DNA of 64,000 nt, taken from Spongiibacter nanhainus (GTDB lineage: Bacteria > Pseudomonadota > Gammaproteobacteria > Pseudomonadales > Spongiibacteraceae). The stretch lies in the NCBI RefSeq assembly GCF_016132545.1, contig NZ_CP066167.1, positions 1,763,001-1,827,000 of the forward strand. Direction: 5' to 3'. Below the pieces are notes generated by a model, which had not been told where the DNA came from, did no database searches, and saw nothing but the letters and a program-made list of their open reading frames with translations. Position 1 is the stretch's first letter. Each line of letters starts with the position of its first letter. This document shows, in pieces, positions 44,331-54,125 of this stretch. The position numbers were made by a program, and so were the translations under genes.

Positions 44331-45185
44331 ATGGAACACACATATCGCCTCACCATCAGTTGTCCCGATCGGGTGGGGATCGTTGCCAAGGTCAGTCAGT
44401 TCATTGCCGAGCAGGGGGGCTGGCTGACCGAGGCCAACTACCACGCCGACGCTGAGACCACCTGGTTTTTTATGCGCAACGAAATAAAGGCGGAGTCTCT
44501 CAAATTGGGTCTGGACGCCTTCCGCGAGGCCTTTGCCCCGATTGCCGACGAGTACGGCATGGAGTGGAACCTGGTGGACTCCCAGCAGAAGCGCCGTGTG
44601 GTGATTCTGGCCAGTCACGCCTCCCACTGCATTGCCGACTTGCTGCACCGCTGGCACAGTGACGAGCTGGACTGTGATATCCCGCTGGTGATCTCCAATC
44701 ACGAGAACCTGCGCAGTATGGTGGAGTGGCACGGCATCCCCTTTGAATACGTGCCGGTGGACAAAAATAACAAGGCGCCGGCCCAGGCTAGGGTCATGGA
44801 ATTGACCTCCCAGTACCGGGCCGACTGTGTGGTGCTGGCCCGCTATATGCAAATTGTGCCGCCGGAATTTTGTCAGGCCTACGCCGGGCGGATGATCAAT
44901 ATTCACCACAGTTTCCTGCCGTCTTTTATCGGCGCCAACCCCTACCAAAAGGCCTTCGAGCGGGGCGTTAAGCTGATTGGTGCCACCAGCCATTACGTCA
45001 CCGAGCAGTTGGACGAAGGGCCGATTATCGAGCAGGATGTGATCCGTGTTTCCCATCGCCACAGCAAGGAAGACATGGTGCGCCTGGGCAAAGATGTAGA
45101 GAAGGCCGTTCTGGCCCGGGCCCTACGCAACCACCTTGAAGACCGGGTATTAGTGAAGGGAAATAAGACGGTAGTATTTGATTAA
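44331..45185 (+). CDS. purU: Formyltetrahydrofolate deformylase
   Basis: This 284-residue enzyme hydrolyses 10-formyl-THF to THF and formate, balancing one-carbon pools and supplying formate to PurT. It has an N-terminal ACT domain (LTISCPDRVGIVAKVSQFIA) and a formyltransferase-type catalytic domain (HNINHHSFLPSF-like block NIHHSFLPSFIGANPYQKAF, catalytic Asp in YVTEQLDEGPIIEQDV). Length equals E. coli PurU (280). No strong ribosome-binding site is visible. FolD, encoded at 28310, makes its substrate. Confidence 0.96.
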   Translation: MEHTYRLTISCPDRVGIVAKVSQFIAEQGGWLTEANYHADAETTWFFMRNEIKAESLKLGLDAFREAFAPIADEYGMEWNLVDSQQKRRVVILASHASHCIADLLHRWHSDELDCDIPLVISNHENLRSMVEWHGIPFEYVPVDKNNKAPAQARVMELTSQYRADCVVLARYMQIVPPEFCQAYAGRMINIHHSFLPSFIGANPYQKAFERGVKLIGATSHYVTEQLDEGPIIEQDVIRVSHRHSKEDMVRLGKDVEKAVLARALRNHLEDRVLVKGNKTVVFD

Positions 45186-45224
45186 TTTGACATTTTTCGC
45201 GCTAACAGCGGTCTGATTGCGGTT

Positions 45225-45258
45225 TTGTCACGAAACTGTCAATTAATCCCGTTTTAAT
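45225..45258 (+). promoter_or_regulatory. PhoB box and -10 of phoB
   Basis: TTGTCAC-GAAA-CTGTCAA (45225-45242) matches 12 of 14 positions of the two PHO-box half repeats with the exact four-base spacer. After ten bases comes TTTAAT (45253-45258), the expected -10 position. This predicts autoactivation of phoBR in phosphate starvation. Confidence 0.85.
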
Positions 45259-45291
45259 GCTGGCAGCAAAGTCGAGACCAAGGTGGGTTTA

Positions 45292-45999
45292 ATGAGTACA
45301 AAGACCATTCTTATCGTCGATGATGAAGCGGCTATCCGCGAAATGATCAGGGTGGGTCTGGAGTTGGCCGGCTACGATTGTTTGGAAGCCAGCGATGCTC
45401 AGGAAGCGCATGGGCTCATTATGGACAAACGGCCCGATCTGGTACTGCTGGATTGGATGATGCCGGTTACCAGCGGCCTGGAGCTATTGCGCCGGCTGCG
45501 TCGGGAAGAGCTGACCAAAGACCTGTTGGTTATTATGCTCACCGCCAAGGATGACGAAGACAACCGGGTTCAGGGCCTGGATGTGGGTGCCGATGACTAC
45601 ATCACCAAACCTTTTTCCTCCAGGGAATTGATGGCCCGTATCAAAGCGGTGCTGCGCCGGGGCAAAAAAGACGAGCAGGAAGAGGCCATTGAAGTGGACG
45701 GTCTCAAGCTCGACCCCGCCAGCCACCGGGTCTTTGCCAACCAGAGTCCTCTGGACATGGGGCCGACAGAATTCAAGCTCCTCAAATTTTTTATGACTCA
45801 CCAAGAGCGGGCCTACAGCCGCGGTCAATTACTGGACCAAGTCTGGGGCACCAACGTCTATGTGGAGGAGCGCACTGTGGATGTTCATATTCGCCGCCTG
45901 CGTAAAGCTCTGCAGACTGCTGAAAAGGATTTTGGCCAGTTAATTCAAACTGTGCGGGGCACCGGGTATCGCTTCTCCACTACCGGCGTTAGCGCCTAG
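45292..45999 (+). CDS. phoB: Phosphate response regulator PhoB
   Basis: This 235-residue OmpR-family transcription factor has a receiver domain with the acidic pair Asp10/Asp11, phospho-acceptor Asp54 (LLDWMMP) and the Thr/Lys switch ([10 protein letters not shown]). A C-terminal winged helix ([35 protein letters not shown]) follows. It binds PHO boxes such as those at 45225, 47349 and 48424. The ATG at 45292 follows AAGGTGG. phoR starts 18 bases after its stop. Confidence 0.97.
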   Translation: MSTKTILIVDDEAAIREMIRVGLELAGYDCLEASDAQEAHGLIMDKRPDLVLLDWMMPVTSGLELLRRLRREELTKDLLVIMLTAKDDEDNRVQGLDVGADDYITKPFSSRELMARIKAVLRRGKKDEQEEAIEVDGLKLDPASHRVFANQSPLDMGPTEFKLLKFFMTHQERAYSRGQLLDQVWGTNVYVEERTVDVHIRRLRKALQTAEKDFGQLIQTVRGTGYRFSTTGVSA

Positions 46000-46017
46000 C
46001 GCTGGCCCATCTCGGGG

Positions 46018-47331
46018 ATGCGGTATTACAACTGGAAGACTGAGTTAGTCAGATTCATTTCCTTGCTTGCCGCCACCAGTGCAGTGAGTGCTGCACTGGA
46101 ACTGGGACCCTGGCCACTATTTTTAGTGGCATCGGCCCTGTGTGTTTGGATGCTCAGACCTCTGCAGCGTTTGAGTGATTGGCTGCAGAGCGGATCGGAT
46201 ACAGAACCTCCAGAGGCGATGGGTATGTGGGGACAGGTTTTCGACACCATTTACGATATGCAGCGGGAGTCCAGCGGCGAAGCGAGACGACTGCAGGCGA
46301 TGATCGATTACTTGCGGGCCTCCTTCGCCTCGATGTCCGACGCGGTGGTGATGCTGGACCGGGAAGGCAATATCGAGTGGTGTAACGATGCCGCTCAGGA
46401 GCTGCTCGGACTTCGCCGTGAAGACGATACCGGTCGACAGTTGATCAACTTGGTCCGGGCCCCCAGCTTTTTGCGCTATTACGAGTCTGAAAACTACACC
46501 GCGCCGCTTGAAATAGCATCGCCGGTCAATACTGAAATTCAGCTCAGTATCAGTGTCAGCTTCTTTGCCGAGGGCAACCGCCTGCTGTTCGCCAGAGATG
46601 TCACCCGCACCTATCGACTGGAGAAAATGCGCAAAGATTTCGTGGCCAATGTATCCCACGAGCTGCGCACTCCATTGACAGTGATCAATGGCTACCTGGA
46701 GACCTTTGCCGAACACGGCGGTGAAAACCCCCGCTGGGATCGGGCTGTGTCTCAGATGTTGTCCCAGTCCAAGCGGATGCACAATCTGATTCAGGACTTA
46801 ATGCTGCTTTCCCGTTTGGAAACGGTGCCAAGGCCCAGCGAGCAGGAAGAGATTAGCCTGCGTTCGATGATGGAAATGATAAGCGAGGAAATCCACACCG
46901 CCGCCAAAGGTCACCGCAAGGTGGTGGTCGAGTGTGACGACAGTGTGGCCATTAAGGGACAATCTGGGGAGTTGCGCAGCGCCTTTACAAATCTGGCAAT
47001 GAATGCGGCGCGCTACACCGAAGAGGGCGATACCATTGTGTTGCGCTGGTTTCAGGACAGCCAGCACCTGTACTTTGAAGTTGAAGACACCGGTATCGGT
47101 ATCGAACCCCAGTTCCTGCCCCGTTTAACCGAGCGCTTTTTTCGGGTGGATCAGAGCCGGTCTTTGGATACTGGTGGCACCGGGCTGGGTCTGGCGATCG
47201 TCAAGCATGTCCTGCTTCGCCACCGTGGCGAACTGCGAATTCACAGCGTGCCCGGCGAGGGCAGCCGCTTTAGTTGTGTATTTCCCAAGTCGATGGCGGT
47301 ATCGCGCCAGTCAAATGCCAGTGGCATCTAG
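46018..47331 (+). CDS. phoR: Phosphate sensor histidine kinase PhoR
   Basis: This 437-residue inner-membrane kinase has two N-terminal hydrophobic segments (about residues 10-45) with almost no periplasmic loop. A PAS domain (about 95-190) precedes the HisKA domain with His214 in FVANVSHELRTPLTVINGYL. The HATPase domain has N box (TNLAMNAARYTEEGD), G1 (VEDTGIGI) and G2 (GGTGLGLAIVKHVLLR). It takes its cue from the Pst transporter via PhoU rather than from a periplasmic domain, and phosphorylates PhoB. Confidence 0.96.
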   Translation: MRYYNWKTELVRFISLLAATSAVSAALELGPWPLFLVASALCVWMLRPLQRLSDWLQSGSDTEPPEAMGMWGQVFDTIYDMQRESSGEARRLQAMIDYLRASFASMSDAVVMLDREGNIEWCNDAAQELLGLRREDDTGRQLINLVRAPSFLRYYESENYTAPLEIASPVNTEIQLSISVSFFAEGNRLLFARDVTRTYRLEKMRKDFVANVSHELRTPLTVINGYLETFAEHGGENPRWDRAVSQMLSQSKRMHNLIQDLMLLSRLETVPRPSEQEEISLRSMMEMISEEIHTAAKGHRKVVVECDDSVAIKGQSGELRSAFTNLAMNAARYTEEGDTIVLRWFQDSQHLYFEVEDTGIGIEPQFLPRLTERFFRVDQSRSLDTGGTGLGLAIVKHVLLRHRGELRIHSVPGEGSRFSCVFPKSMAVSRQSNASGI

Positions 47332-47348
47332 TACCCGAGTTTGCCAAG

Positions 47349-47382
47349 CTGTAACAAACGAGTCACCCGCAACCAATACACT
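47349..47382 (+). promoter_or_regulatory. Candidate PhoB box and -10 of pstS
   Basis: CTGTAAC-AAAC-GAGTCAC (47349-47366) is a moderate PHO-box match (10 of 14 half-site positions) with correct spacing. TACACT follows ten bases later (47377-47382). It is weaker than the phoB and pstC boxes. Confidence 0.6.
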
Positions 47383-47421
47383 CAATGCTTTGGCTGCGTT
47401 GCATTTTTTATGGAGTGGTGT

Positions 47422-48393
47422 GTGAAAGTATTTGCTAGCGTACTAGGGCTTGTATTGGCCGCAGTGCCATTATTGGGCGCGGCATCGACGGACATTGACC
47501 CAGGTTTGGGAGACTATCAAAAAGCATCGGGCATCTCCGGCAACCTGTCTAGCGTCGGATCCGACACCCTGGCTAACTTGATGACGCTGTGGGGTGAAAA
47601 CTTCAAGCGCCTGTACCCCAATGTCAACGTGCAGATTCAGGCAGCGGGTTCGTCAACGGCGCCACCGGCGCTGACCGAGGCAACGGCCAATATGGGGCCG
47701 ATGAGCCGCAAGATGAAAGACAAGGAGCTGGAAGCCTTTGAAGCCCGCCACGGCTACAAGCCGACAGCAGTCCCTGTGGCCATCGACGCACTAGCGGTGT
47801 TTGTCCACAAAGATAACCCCCTACAGGGCATGACTTTGGCGCAAGTCGACGCGGTGTTTTCCTCCACCCGCAAGTGTGGCGAAGCCAAGGATGTCAAACG
47901 CTGGGGTGATTTGGGAATGTCTGGTCCCTGGACAGTGCGGGACATTCAATTGTTTGGCCGCAATTCGGTGTCCGGTACCTATGGTTATTTCAAGGCTCAG
48001 GCCCTGTGTAAAGGCGACTTCAAAAGTGGTGTCAACGAGCAACCGGGGTCGGCGTCGGTAGTGCAGTCTGTGTCGACTTCCATTAATGGTATTGGCTACA
48101 GCGGTATTGGCTATAAGACCGCCAGCGTCCGGGCGGTGCCCCTGGCGAGAGCCGACGGCGAGTCCTTTATTCAGGCCAATGCCGAGAACGCCATAAGCGG
48201 GCGCTACCCGCTGGCGCGCTTTCTCTACGTGTATATCAACCGCAAGCCCAATCAGGCCTTGCCACCTTTGGAGCGGGAGTTTCTAAAAATGGTACTGTCC
48301 CGTCAGGGCCAGGAAGTGGTGGTAAAGGACGGTTATATTCCCTTGCCGGCCAGTGTTGTGACCAAAGTCCGGAGTCAGTTGGCACTGGATTAG
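47422..48393 (+). CDS. pstS: Phosphate ABC transporter substrate-binding protein
   Basis: This 323-residue periplasmic phosphate-binding protein has a signal peptide ([19 protein letters not shown]) and ligand-loop motifs [32 protein letters not shown] (the GSS phosphate loop) and [14 protein letters not shown] use the GTG at 47422, six bases after GGAG; starting further upstream at 47410 or 47341 would translate through the ribosome-binding site or the PHO box and spoil the signal peptide. It binds phosphate for PstCAB. Confidence 0.93.
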   Translation: MKVFASVLGLVLAAVPLLGAASTDIDPGLGDYQKASGISGNLSSVGSDTLANLMTLWGENFKRLYPNVNVQIQAAGSSTAPPALTEATANMGPMSRKMKDKELEAFEARHGYKPTAVPVAIDALAVFVHKDNPLQGMTLAQVDAVFSSTRKCGEAKDVKRWGDLGMSGPWTVRDIQLFGRNSVSGTYGYFKAQALCKGDFKSGVNEQPGSASVVQSVSTSINGIGYSGIGYKTASVRAVPLARADGESFIQANAENAISGRYPLARFLYVYINRKPNQALPPLEREFLKMVLSRQGQEVVVKDGYIPLPASVVTKVRSQLALD

Positions 48394-48423
48394 GGGTAAG
48401 CGGCGGGGTATGCCACAGTGATG

Positions 48424-48457
48424 CTGTCATATAACTGTAACAAAAATGTCATATTAT
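48424..48457 (+). promoter_or_regulatory. Triple PhoB repeat and -10 upstream of pstC
   Basis: Three half-sites CTGTCAT, CTGTAAC and ATGTCAT lie at exact 11-bp spacing (48424, 48435, 48446), separated by A/T-rich tetrads. TATTAT (48452-48457) stands ten bases after the second half-site. The unit indicates a separate strong PhoB-dependent promoter for pstCAB-phoU. Confidence 0.9.
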
Positions 48458-48484
48458 GGCGGCTTTTCGGCAGCCAGAGTCTCT

Positions 48485-50713
48485 ATGACACAGTTTGATG
48501 TCCAGGCCGCCGCCTCTCGCCGTCGGCACTGGCGGCAATGGAAAGATCGCGCAACGACAGCCACAATTACCGCCGGCGGTGTCAGTGTACTGGTCGCCAT
48601 ACTGCTGATCTTTTTTTATTTGCTGTACGAGATACTCCCGCTGTTTGAATCGGCTCGAGTCGAAGCCGATGGTGATTACCGCATCGCGGTTGACGACCGC
48701 CCCCTTTATTTAGCGCTTGAAGAGCAGGCCGAAGTGGCATTGCGGCTCGGTGAGCAGGGTTCCGTGCTGTTTTTTGATGCCCGATCCGGAGCACCAATAC
48801 AACGCACTCAGCTAGATACTGGCAAAGTGCCAATAAGCAGTTTCAGCCTGGAGTCCGAAGCCAGTCGTTTGATGGCATTGGGCCTTGAAGACGGGCGCGT
48901 GTTACTGGCCCAGCATAACTATCGGCTGAGCTATCACGATGGTCAGCGTCAAATCCGCCCCAGCATCGATTACCCCAGAGGGACCAGTGGCGTGTCATTG
49001 GCGCAGGCACCGCTGTCTTCGGTGGCGGTGCGGGATGGCGACCGGGCATTAACGATGATTGGGATCAGCGCTGGCAAGTTGGTTGGCAAGCGCTGGCGCA
49101 AGGAGGAAAATTTCCTGACCGGCGAGGTCACCTTGCAACCTGTTGCCCTGTCTTTGCCTACTTTGGATATTACCGCCGATCGCGTACTCGTCGGCCCTGT
49201 TCAACGCTGGTTATATGTGCTGAGCAATGGCGGTGAATACCGTTTGATTGATCTGCAGAGTGGGGCGGTAGCGGATCGCGGTCGCTTGTTTGAACACGAT
49301 ACCTTGAACCAGGTGCGCTTTTTGCTCGGTGGCATTTCACTGATGGCGGCGAGCGACCGCGGCGCCATCACCCAGTTTTTTGTGGTGCGGGACAGTGATC
49401 GGCCGTCCGGCCACCGTTTGCAAACGGTTCGGCATTTTCAGTCGCAAAATTCAGAACTGGCCCAGTTGCTGACCGAGCATCGCCGCAAGGGGTTTCTTGC
49501 CATAGGTCGAGATGGACAGGTTGATATTTTCCACAGCACGGCACAGCGGCGTCTGTTAAGTCGCCAGTTGGCACCCAAAAATGTCATCTCTGCGGCCATC
49601 GCTCCCAGAGCTGATGCATTGCTGGTGGAAACATCGGGTGGCCAACTCTACCGCTATAAATTGCACAATGAACACCCGGAAATCTCGTGGTCGGTACTGT
49701 GGGACAAGATCTGGTACGAGAGCTACCCGGAACCCGACTACATCTGGCAGTCGTCGGCGTCCAATAACGATTTCGAACCCAAATACAGTTTTGCACCCCT
49801 GGCCTTTGGCACCTTGAAGGCAGCGTTTTATGCAATGCTGTTGGCGGCCCCGCTGGCCATCTGCGGGGCCATCTATACCGCGTATTTCATGTCCTCGCCG
49901 CTGCGCCGCAAAGTAAAACCCATCATCGAGTTGATGGAAGCGCTGCCCACGGTAATTCTAGGTTTTCTCGCGGGCCTGTGGCTGGCGCCGTTTATAGAGA
50001 AAAATTTGCCATCGGTATTCAGCGTGTTTTTAGTGATGCCGATGGCGATATTACTGACGGCATGGGGCTGGTCCCGCTTGCCCTTGACCTTTAGGCAGCG
50101 CATTCCCGATGGTATTCACCCGGTGTTGCTGGTGCCGGTGGTACTGGCCGTCGTCGTCGGTTGTGTGATGCTCAGTGCACCCATGGAGCAGGCCTTCTTC
50201 AACGGTGACATGCGGGCGTGGCTGACCAACGATCTCGGTGTGGATTTTGATCAGCGCAACGCTCTGGTGGTCGGTGTGGCGATGGGCTTTGCGGTTATTC
50301 CGACGATATTTTCCATTGCCGAGGATGCAATTTTTTCAGTGCCTAAGCATCTCAGTTACGGTTCGCTGGCATTGGGTGCGACCACCTGGCAGAGCTTGGT
50401 AGGCGTGGTCTTGCCCACCGCCAGTCCAGGCATATTCTCGGCCTTGATGATCGGTATGGGACGAGCAGTGGGTGAAACCATGATTGTGCTTATGGCCACC
50501 GGTAATACCCCGATTATGGACGCCAATATTTTTGAAGGCATGCGGACGTTGTCTGCCAATATTGCAGTGGAAATTGGCGAAACTGAAGTCGACAGTACCC
50601 ACTTTCGAGTGTTGTTCCTGGCGGCGTTTGTGCTGTTTATGTTTACTTTTTGCGTTAACACTGTGGCGGAAGTGGTCCGTCAACGCCTGCGCCAACGCTA
50701 CGGGAATCTATAG
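48485..50713 (+). CDS. pstC: Phosphate ABC transporter permease PstC with large periplasmic insertion
   Basis: This 742-residue permease is more than twice the length of E. coli PstC (319). After one N-terminal helix (about residues 30-50) comes a roughly 370-residue extracytoplasmic region of repeating beta-strand units (SVLFFDARSGAPIQRT, YRLIDLQSGAVADRG), resembling a WD40-like propeller. The core permease helices (from about 440) follow, with the EAA loop LGATTWQSLVGVVLPTASPG. The ATG at 48485 is chosen because the ATG at 48446 lies inside the PhoB repeat. Its stop overlaps the pstA GTG by one base. Confidence 0.92.
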   Translation: MTQFDVQAAASRRRHWRQWKDRATTATITAGGVSVLVAILLIFFYLLYEILPLFESARVEADGDYRIAVDDRPLYLALEEQAEVALRLGEQGSVLFFDARSGAPIQRTQLDTGKVPISSFSLESEASRLMALGLEDGRVLLAQHNYRLSYHDGQRQIRPSIDYPRGTSGVSLAQAPLSSVAVRDGDRALTMIGISAGKLVGKRWRKEENFLTGEVTLQPVALSLPTLDITADRVLVGPVQRWLYVLSNGGEYRLIDLQSGAVADRGRLFEHDTLNQVRFLLGGISLMAASDRGAITQFFVVRDSDRPSGHRLQTVRHFQSQNSELAQLLTEHRRKGFLAIGRDGQVDIFHSTAQRRLLSRQLAPKNVISAAIAPRADALLVETSGGQLYRYKLHNEHPEISWSVLWDKIWYESYPEPDYIWQSSASNNDFEPKYSFAPLAFGTLKAAFYAMLLAAPLAICGAIYTAYFMSSPLRRKVKPIIELMEALPTVILGFLAGLWLAPFIEKNLPSVFSVFLVMPMAILLTAWGWSRLPLTFRQRIPDGIHPVLLVPVVLAVVVGCVMLSAPMEQAFFNGDMRAWLTNDLGVDFDQRNALVVGVAMGFAVIPTIFSIAEDAIFSVPKHLSYGSLALGATTWQSLVGVVLPTASPGIFSALMIGMGRAVGETMIVLMATGNTPIMDANIFEGMRTLSANIAVEIGETEVDSTHFRVLFLAAFVLFMFTFCVNTVAEVVRQRLRQRYGNL

Positions 50714-52413
50714 TGAGTTTGCAGCAGCAACCGACAGATAGCCTGAAAACCTGGATAAAACGGGGCGACCCCTTTGTCTGGCTGTGCGCCTCGGCGGTAA
50801 CGGTCAGTGTATTGGCTGTAATCGGCTTGTTGGTATTGTTGGCCGTGCGGGGCTTTGGCCATTTTTGGCCGGCAGATGTGTTTCAGGCTCAGTATCAACT
50901 GCCGGGCCAGAGCGCTCAGGTGATTCTGGCAGAAAGGGTCGAATCCGAGAGTGTACCCATAGCGCAGCTGCGCAGCGCAGGAGTTCCACTGGATACCGAT
51001 GACGATTTTATCCGCCGGGAATTGGTTAAAGTCGGCAACCGGGATGTGGCCGGTGCCGATTTTACCTGGGTCATTAGCCGCTACCTACACAACACCCAGT
51101 ACCCCGTTCAGGCTGTGGCGGTGGAGCGTCGCGAGTGGGGTAATTTTTACGGTTATCTGCTTGCAGTCAAAGAGCGTGGTGAGGCGCTTGGCTCAAACGA
51201 TGAAGAAGCGCAGTGGCAGGCCTTTCAGCAGCGCCTGGATCGAGCCCGGGAACTGCGAGAGCAGATCGATACCATCGAGAAAGATGATATCGGCGCGATC
51301 AACTACCGCATGGAAAAACTGCGCCTGGCAGAGCGCGGTCTGGAGCTGGATCAAGATGTCGCGCCATTGGTGCGCCAGTCCCGACAGGCCGAGATAGACG
51401 CCCAGCGCCAGGCACTCAAGGCGGAATATCAAAGCTTTCAAGCCCAACTGGCCGACCTGTATCGGCAGTTAAGCCGGGACTCCGTCACCATGAGGACCGC
51501 TGGCGGCACAGAAAAAGACATTGCCCTGGCAGATGTGGTTCGGGCCTATCGACCCAACGGCATGGGAATAGGGCAAAAGCTGGTTTTTTACTTTAGTAAA
51601 TTCGGCGAGTTTCTCAGCGATGACCCCCGAGAGGCCAATACCGAAGGCGGCATCTTTCCGGCAATTTTTGGCACCGTCATTATGGTGTTGATTATGTCGG
51701 TGATGGTAACGCCATTTGGCGTTATGGCGGCGGTGTATTTACGCGAGTATGCCCATCAAGGGACCATGACCCGAATAATACGGATTGCCGTGAACAATCT
51801 TGCGGGGGTTCCGTCGATAGTCTACGGCGTATTTGGCCTGGGTTTTTTTATCTATTTTCTGGGTAGCGAGATTGATCAGCTGTTTTACCGGGAGGCGCTG
51901 CCGGCACCGACTTTTGGTACGCCCGGTTTGCTGTGGGCGTCCATCACTCTGGCGCTTTTAACTCTGCCGGTGGTGATTGTGGCGACCGAAGAGGGCTTGT
52001 CCCGAATCCCACGCAATGTGCGGGAGGGCAGTTTGGCGCTGGGCGCTACCAAAGCAGAAACGCTATGGCGAGTGGTGTTGCCGATGACCAGCCCGGCGAT
52101 GATGACGGGACTGATCCTGGCGGTGGCACGGGCCGCCGGGGAAGTGGCACCTCTGATGCTAGTTGGGGTAGTGAAACTGGCCCCGTCGTTACCGGTTGAC
52201 GGTCACTTTCCCTACTTTCATCTGGAGCGCAAGTTTATGCACTTGGGTTTTCACATCTACGATGTGGGTTTTCAAAGCCCCAATGTGGAAGCTGCCAGGC
52301 CCTTGGTGTATGCCACTGCCTTACTCCTGGTGGTGATTATCGCGTTGTTGAACCTCAGTGCCGTGGCGCTGCGCAACCATCTGCGTGAAAAATACAAGTC
52401 GCTGGATATATAA
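50713..52413 (+). CDS. pstA: Phosphate ABC transporter permease PstA with periplasmic coiled-coil insertion
   Basis: This 566-residue permease (E. coli PstA is 296) has a first helix at about 25-48. Then comes an inserted region of about 260 residues that includes a long heptad-rich coiled coil (about 160-260, QRLDRARELREQIDTIEK; RQAEIDAQRQALKAEYQSFQ). The conserved core starts near residue 310 (GGIFPAIFGTVIMVLIMSVM), with EAA loop LALGATKAETLWRVVLPMTS. The start is GTG at 50713, overlapping the pstC TAG. It forms the channel with PstC. Confidence 0.93.
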   Translation: MSLQQQPTDSLKTWIKRGDPFVWLCASAVTVSVLAVIGLLVLLAVRGFGHFWPADVFQAQYQLPGQSAQVILAERVESESVPIAQLRSAGVPLDTDDDFIRRELVKVGNRDVAGADFTWVISRYLHNTQYPVQAVAVERREWGNFYGYLLAVKERGEALGSNDEEAQWQAFQQRLDRARELREQIDTIEKDDIGAINYRMEKLRLAERGLELDQDVAPLVRQSRQAEIDAQRQALKAEYQSFQAQLADLYRQLSRDSVTMRTAGGTEKDIALADVVRAYRPNGMGIGQKLVFYFSKFGEFLSDDPREANTEGGIFPAIFGTVIMVLIMSVMVTPFGVMAAVYLREYAHQGTMTRIIRIAVNNLAGVPSIVYGVFGLGFFIYFLGSEIDQLFYREALPAPTFGTPGLLWASITLALLTLPVVIVATEEGLSRIPRNVREGSLALGATKAETLWRVVLPMTSPAMMTGLILAVARAAGEVAPLMLVGVVKLAPSLPVDGHFPYFHLERKFMHLGFHIYDVGFQSPNVEAARPLVYATALLLVVIIALLNLSAVALRNHLREKYKSLDI

Positions 52414-52419
52414 CAGACT

Positions 52420-53277
52420 ATGGCTGCCGATATGGACCAAAAGAAGCCTACTACAACGAATCGTCGCGGCATTGACCTGAATAGTTTGGGTCGCAGCACT
52501 GAGCAGTTGTCCCTGGCAGACGAGACGATGACCCTCGCCACAGAAAACCTGAATCTCTACTATGGTGAGAAGCAGGCGCTGTTCAATATCGACATGTCTG
52601 TGCCCCGGCAAAAAGTTACCGCCTTTATTGGCCCCAGTGGTTGCGGTAAGTCGACCTTGCTGCGTTGTTTCAATCGCATGAACGACTTGGTTGACGAGTG
52701 TCGTATCAGCGGCAAAGTACTGTTGGATAATGACAACATCTACCGCAGCGGCATCGACGTGGCTAACTTGCGCCGACGGGTGGGCATGGTGTTCCAGAAA
52801 CCCAACCCCTTTCCCAAATCCATCTATGAAAATGTGGCCTACGGCCTGCGCATTCAGGGCGTCAACAAGAAGCGCGTTTTGGATGAAGTGGTGGAGCGCT
52901 CTTTGCGAAGCGCGGCGCTGTGGGATGAAGTGAAAGACCGTTTGCACGAAAACGCATTGGGTATGTCCGGTGGGCAACAGCAGCGTTTGGTCATAGCCAG
53001 AACCATCGCTGTGGAGCCGGAAGTCCTATTGCTGGATGAACCGGCCTCGGCACTGGATCCGATTTCGACCCTCAAGATTGAGGAACTGATCTACGAGCTC
53101 AAAAGCAAATACACTATTGTGATCGTTACCCACAATATGCAACAGGCGGCGCGGGTGTCGGACTACACGGCCTTTATGTATATGGGTAAACTGATCGAGT
53201 TTGACGATACCAATACGCTGTTCACCAACCCGGGGAACAAGCAGACAGAAGACTACATCACCGGTCGTTACGGGTGA
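52420..53277 (+). CDS. pstB: Phosphate ABC transporter ATP-binding protein
   Basis: This 285-residue ATPase powers phosphate import. It has Walker [10 protein letters not shown] (71-79), Q-loop [20 protein letters not shown], signature [18 protein letters not shown] and Walker [16 protein letters not shown]. It has an N-terminal extension of about 36 residues, rich in Lys/Thr/Ser, before the usual [15 protein letters not shown]; the true start could instead be ATG at 52432 or 52528. It lies six bases after pstA. Confidence 0.96.
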   Translation: MAADMDQKKPTTTNRRGIDLNSLGRSTEQLSLADETMTLATENLNLYYGEKQALFNIDMSVPRQKVTAFIGPSGCGKSTLLRCFNRMNDLVDECRISGKVLLDNDNIYRSGIDVANLRRRVGMVFQKPNPFPKSIYENVAYGLRIQGVNKKRVLDEVVERSLRSAALWDEVKDRLHENALGMSGGQQQRLVIARTIAVEPEVLLLDEPASALDPISTLKIEELIYELKSKYTIVIVTHNMQQAARVSDYTAFMYMGKLIEFDDTNTLFTNPGNKQTEDYITGRYG

Positions 53278-53330
53278 ATCAACAACAGCAATAACAGTAG
53301 ATTGTGGCCCGCGGGGCTGAGGTAGCGGTA

Positions 53331-54053
53331 ATGAATGACAAGGACCTGCACTCCCATCATATATCCCAGCAGTTCAATTCGGCGTTGGATGACGTCAAAA
53401 CACGTATGCTGGAAATGGGGGGCATTGTCGAGAAACAAGTCGCCGATGCCACAACGGCGTTTATGAATCTCGACACCGGCCTGGCAGAGGAAGTGAACCG
53501 GGGCGACGAATTGGTTAACGCACTTGAAGTGGCCATTGATGAAGAGTGCACCATTATCCTGGCTCGCCGCCAGCCGGCGGCCAGTGACCTGCGCTTGATT
53601 CTGTCGATCAGCAAAGTTCTCAGTGATCTGGAGCGCATGGGTGACGAGGCGGGCAAAGTTGCTGATTCCGCTATTAAACTGGCAGAGTTGGGCGGCCTGC
53701 CTCGAAGCGTGTTGGAAATACGTCACATTGGCGATCACGTGGGGGCGATGGTGCGCAATGCGCTGGATGCTTTTGCCCGCTTCGACAGCAATATGGCATT
53801 GCAGGTCGCCAAGGAAGATCGGGCGGTGGATTTGGAATACGGCACCGCTATGCGCAGCCTGGTCACCTATATGATGGAAGACCCGCGCTCGATATCTTCA
53901 GTGTTGCAGGTACTTTGGGCACTGCGTTCCTTGGAACGGATCGGGGATCATGCCCGGAACATTGCTGAGCACGTCATCTATCTCGTGAAGGGCGCTGATG
54001 TTCGCCACGCCGATCTCGATGAGATGGCGGCGACCATCAAAGACAGCAAGTGA
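53331..54053 (+). CDS. phoU: Phosphate signalling protein PhoU
   Basis: This 240-residue protein is made of two three-helix PhoU repeats, each with the E/DxxxD metal motifs (LERMGDEAGKVADSAIKLAE in repeat 1; LERIGDHARNIAEHVIYLVK in repeat 2). It couples the Pst transporter state to PhoR and prevents PhoB activation when phosphate is ample. I use the ATG at 53331 (MNDKDLHSHHISQQFN), preceded by GAGG. It is the last gene of the phosphate locus. Confidence 0.96.
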   Translation: MNDKDLHSHHISQQFNSALDDVKTRMLEMGGIVEKQVADATTAFMNLDTGLAEEVNRGDELVNALEVAIDEECTIILARRQPAASDLRLILSISKVLSDLERMGDEAGKVADSAIKLAELGGLPRSVLEIRHIGDHVGAMVRNALDAFARFDSNMALQVAKEDRAVDLEYGTAMRSLVTYMMEDPRSISSVLQVLWALRSLERIGDHARNIAEHVIYLVKGADVRHADLDEMAATIKDSK

Positions 54054-54085
54054 GCGCTTTATAACAAACTGCACTGTGTCTATAA

Positions 54086-54103
54086 GCGGATCTGCCGCGT
54101 TTT
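54086..54103 (+). terminator. Weak candidate terminator after phoU
   Basis: GCGG-ATCTG-CCGC (54086-54098) forms a four-base stem followed by GTTTT. The stem is short, so the call is tentative. Confidence 0.3.
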
Positions 54104-54125
54104 AGCCTTGCTGCGCAGCCCTTTA

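Noticed and set aside
48446-48484. Upstream ATG for pstC
   Set aside because: It lies within the PhoB-box triple repeat and overlaps the predicted -10 box, so it would be upstream of the transcription start.
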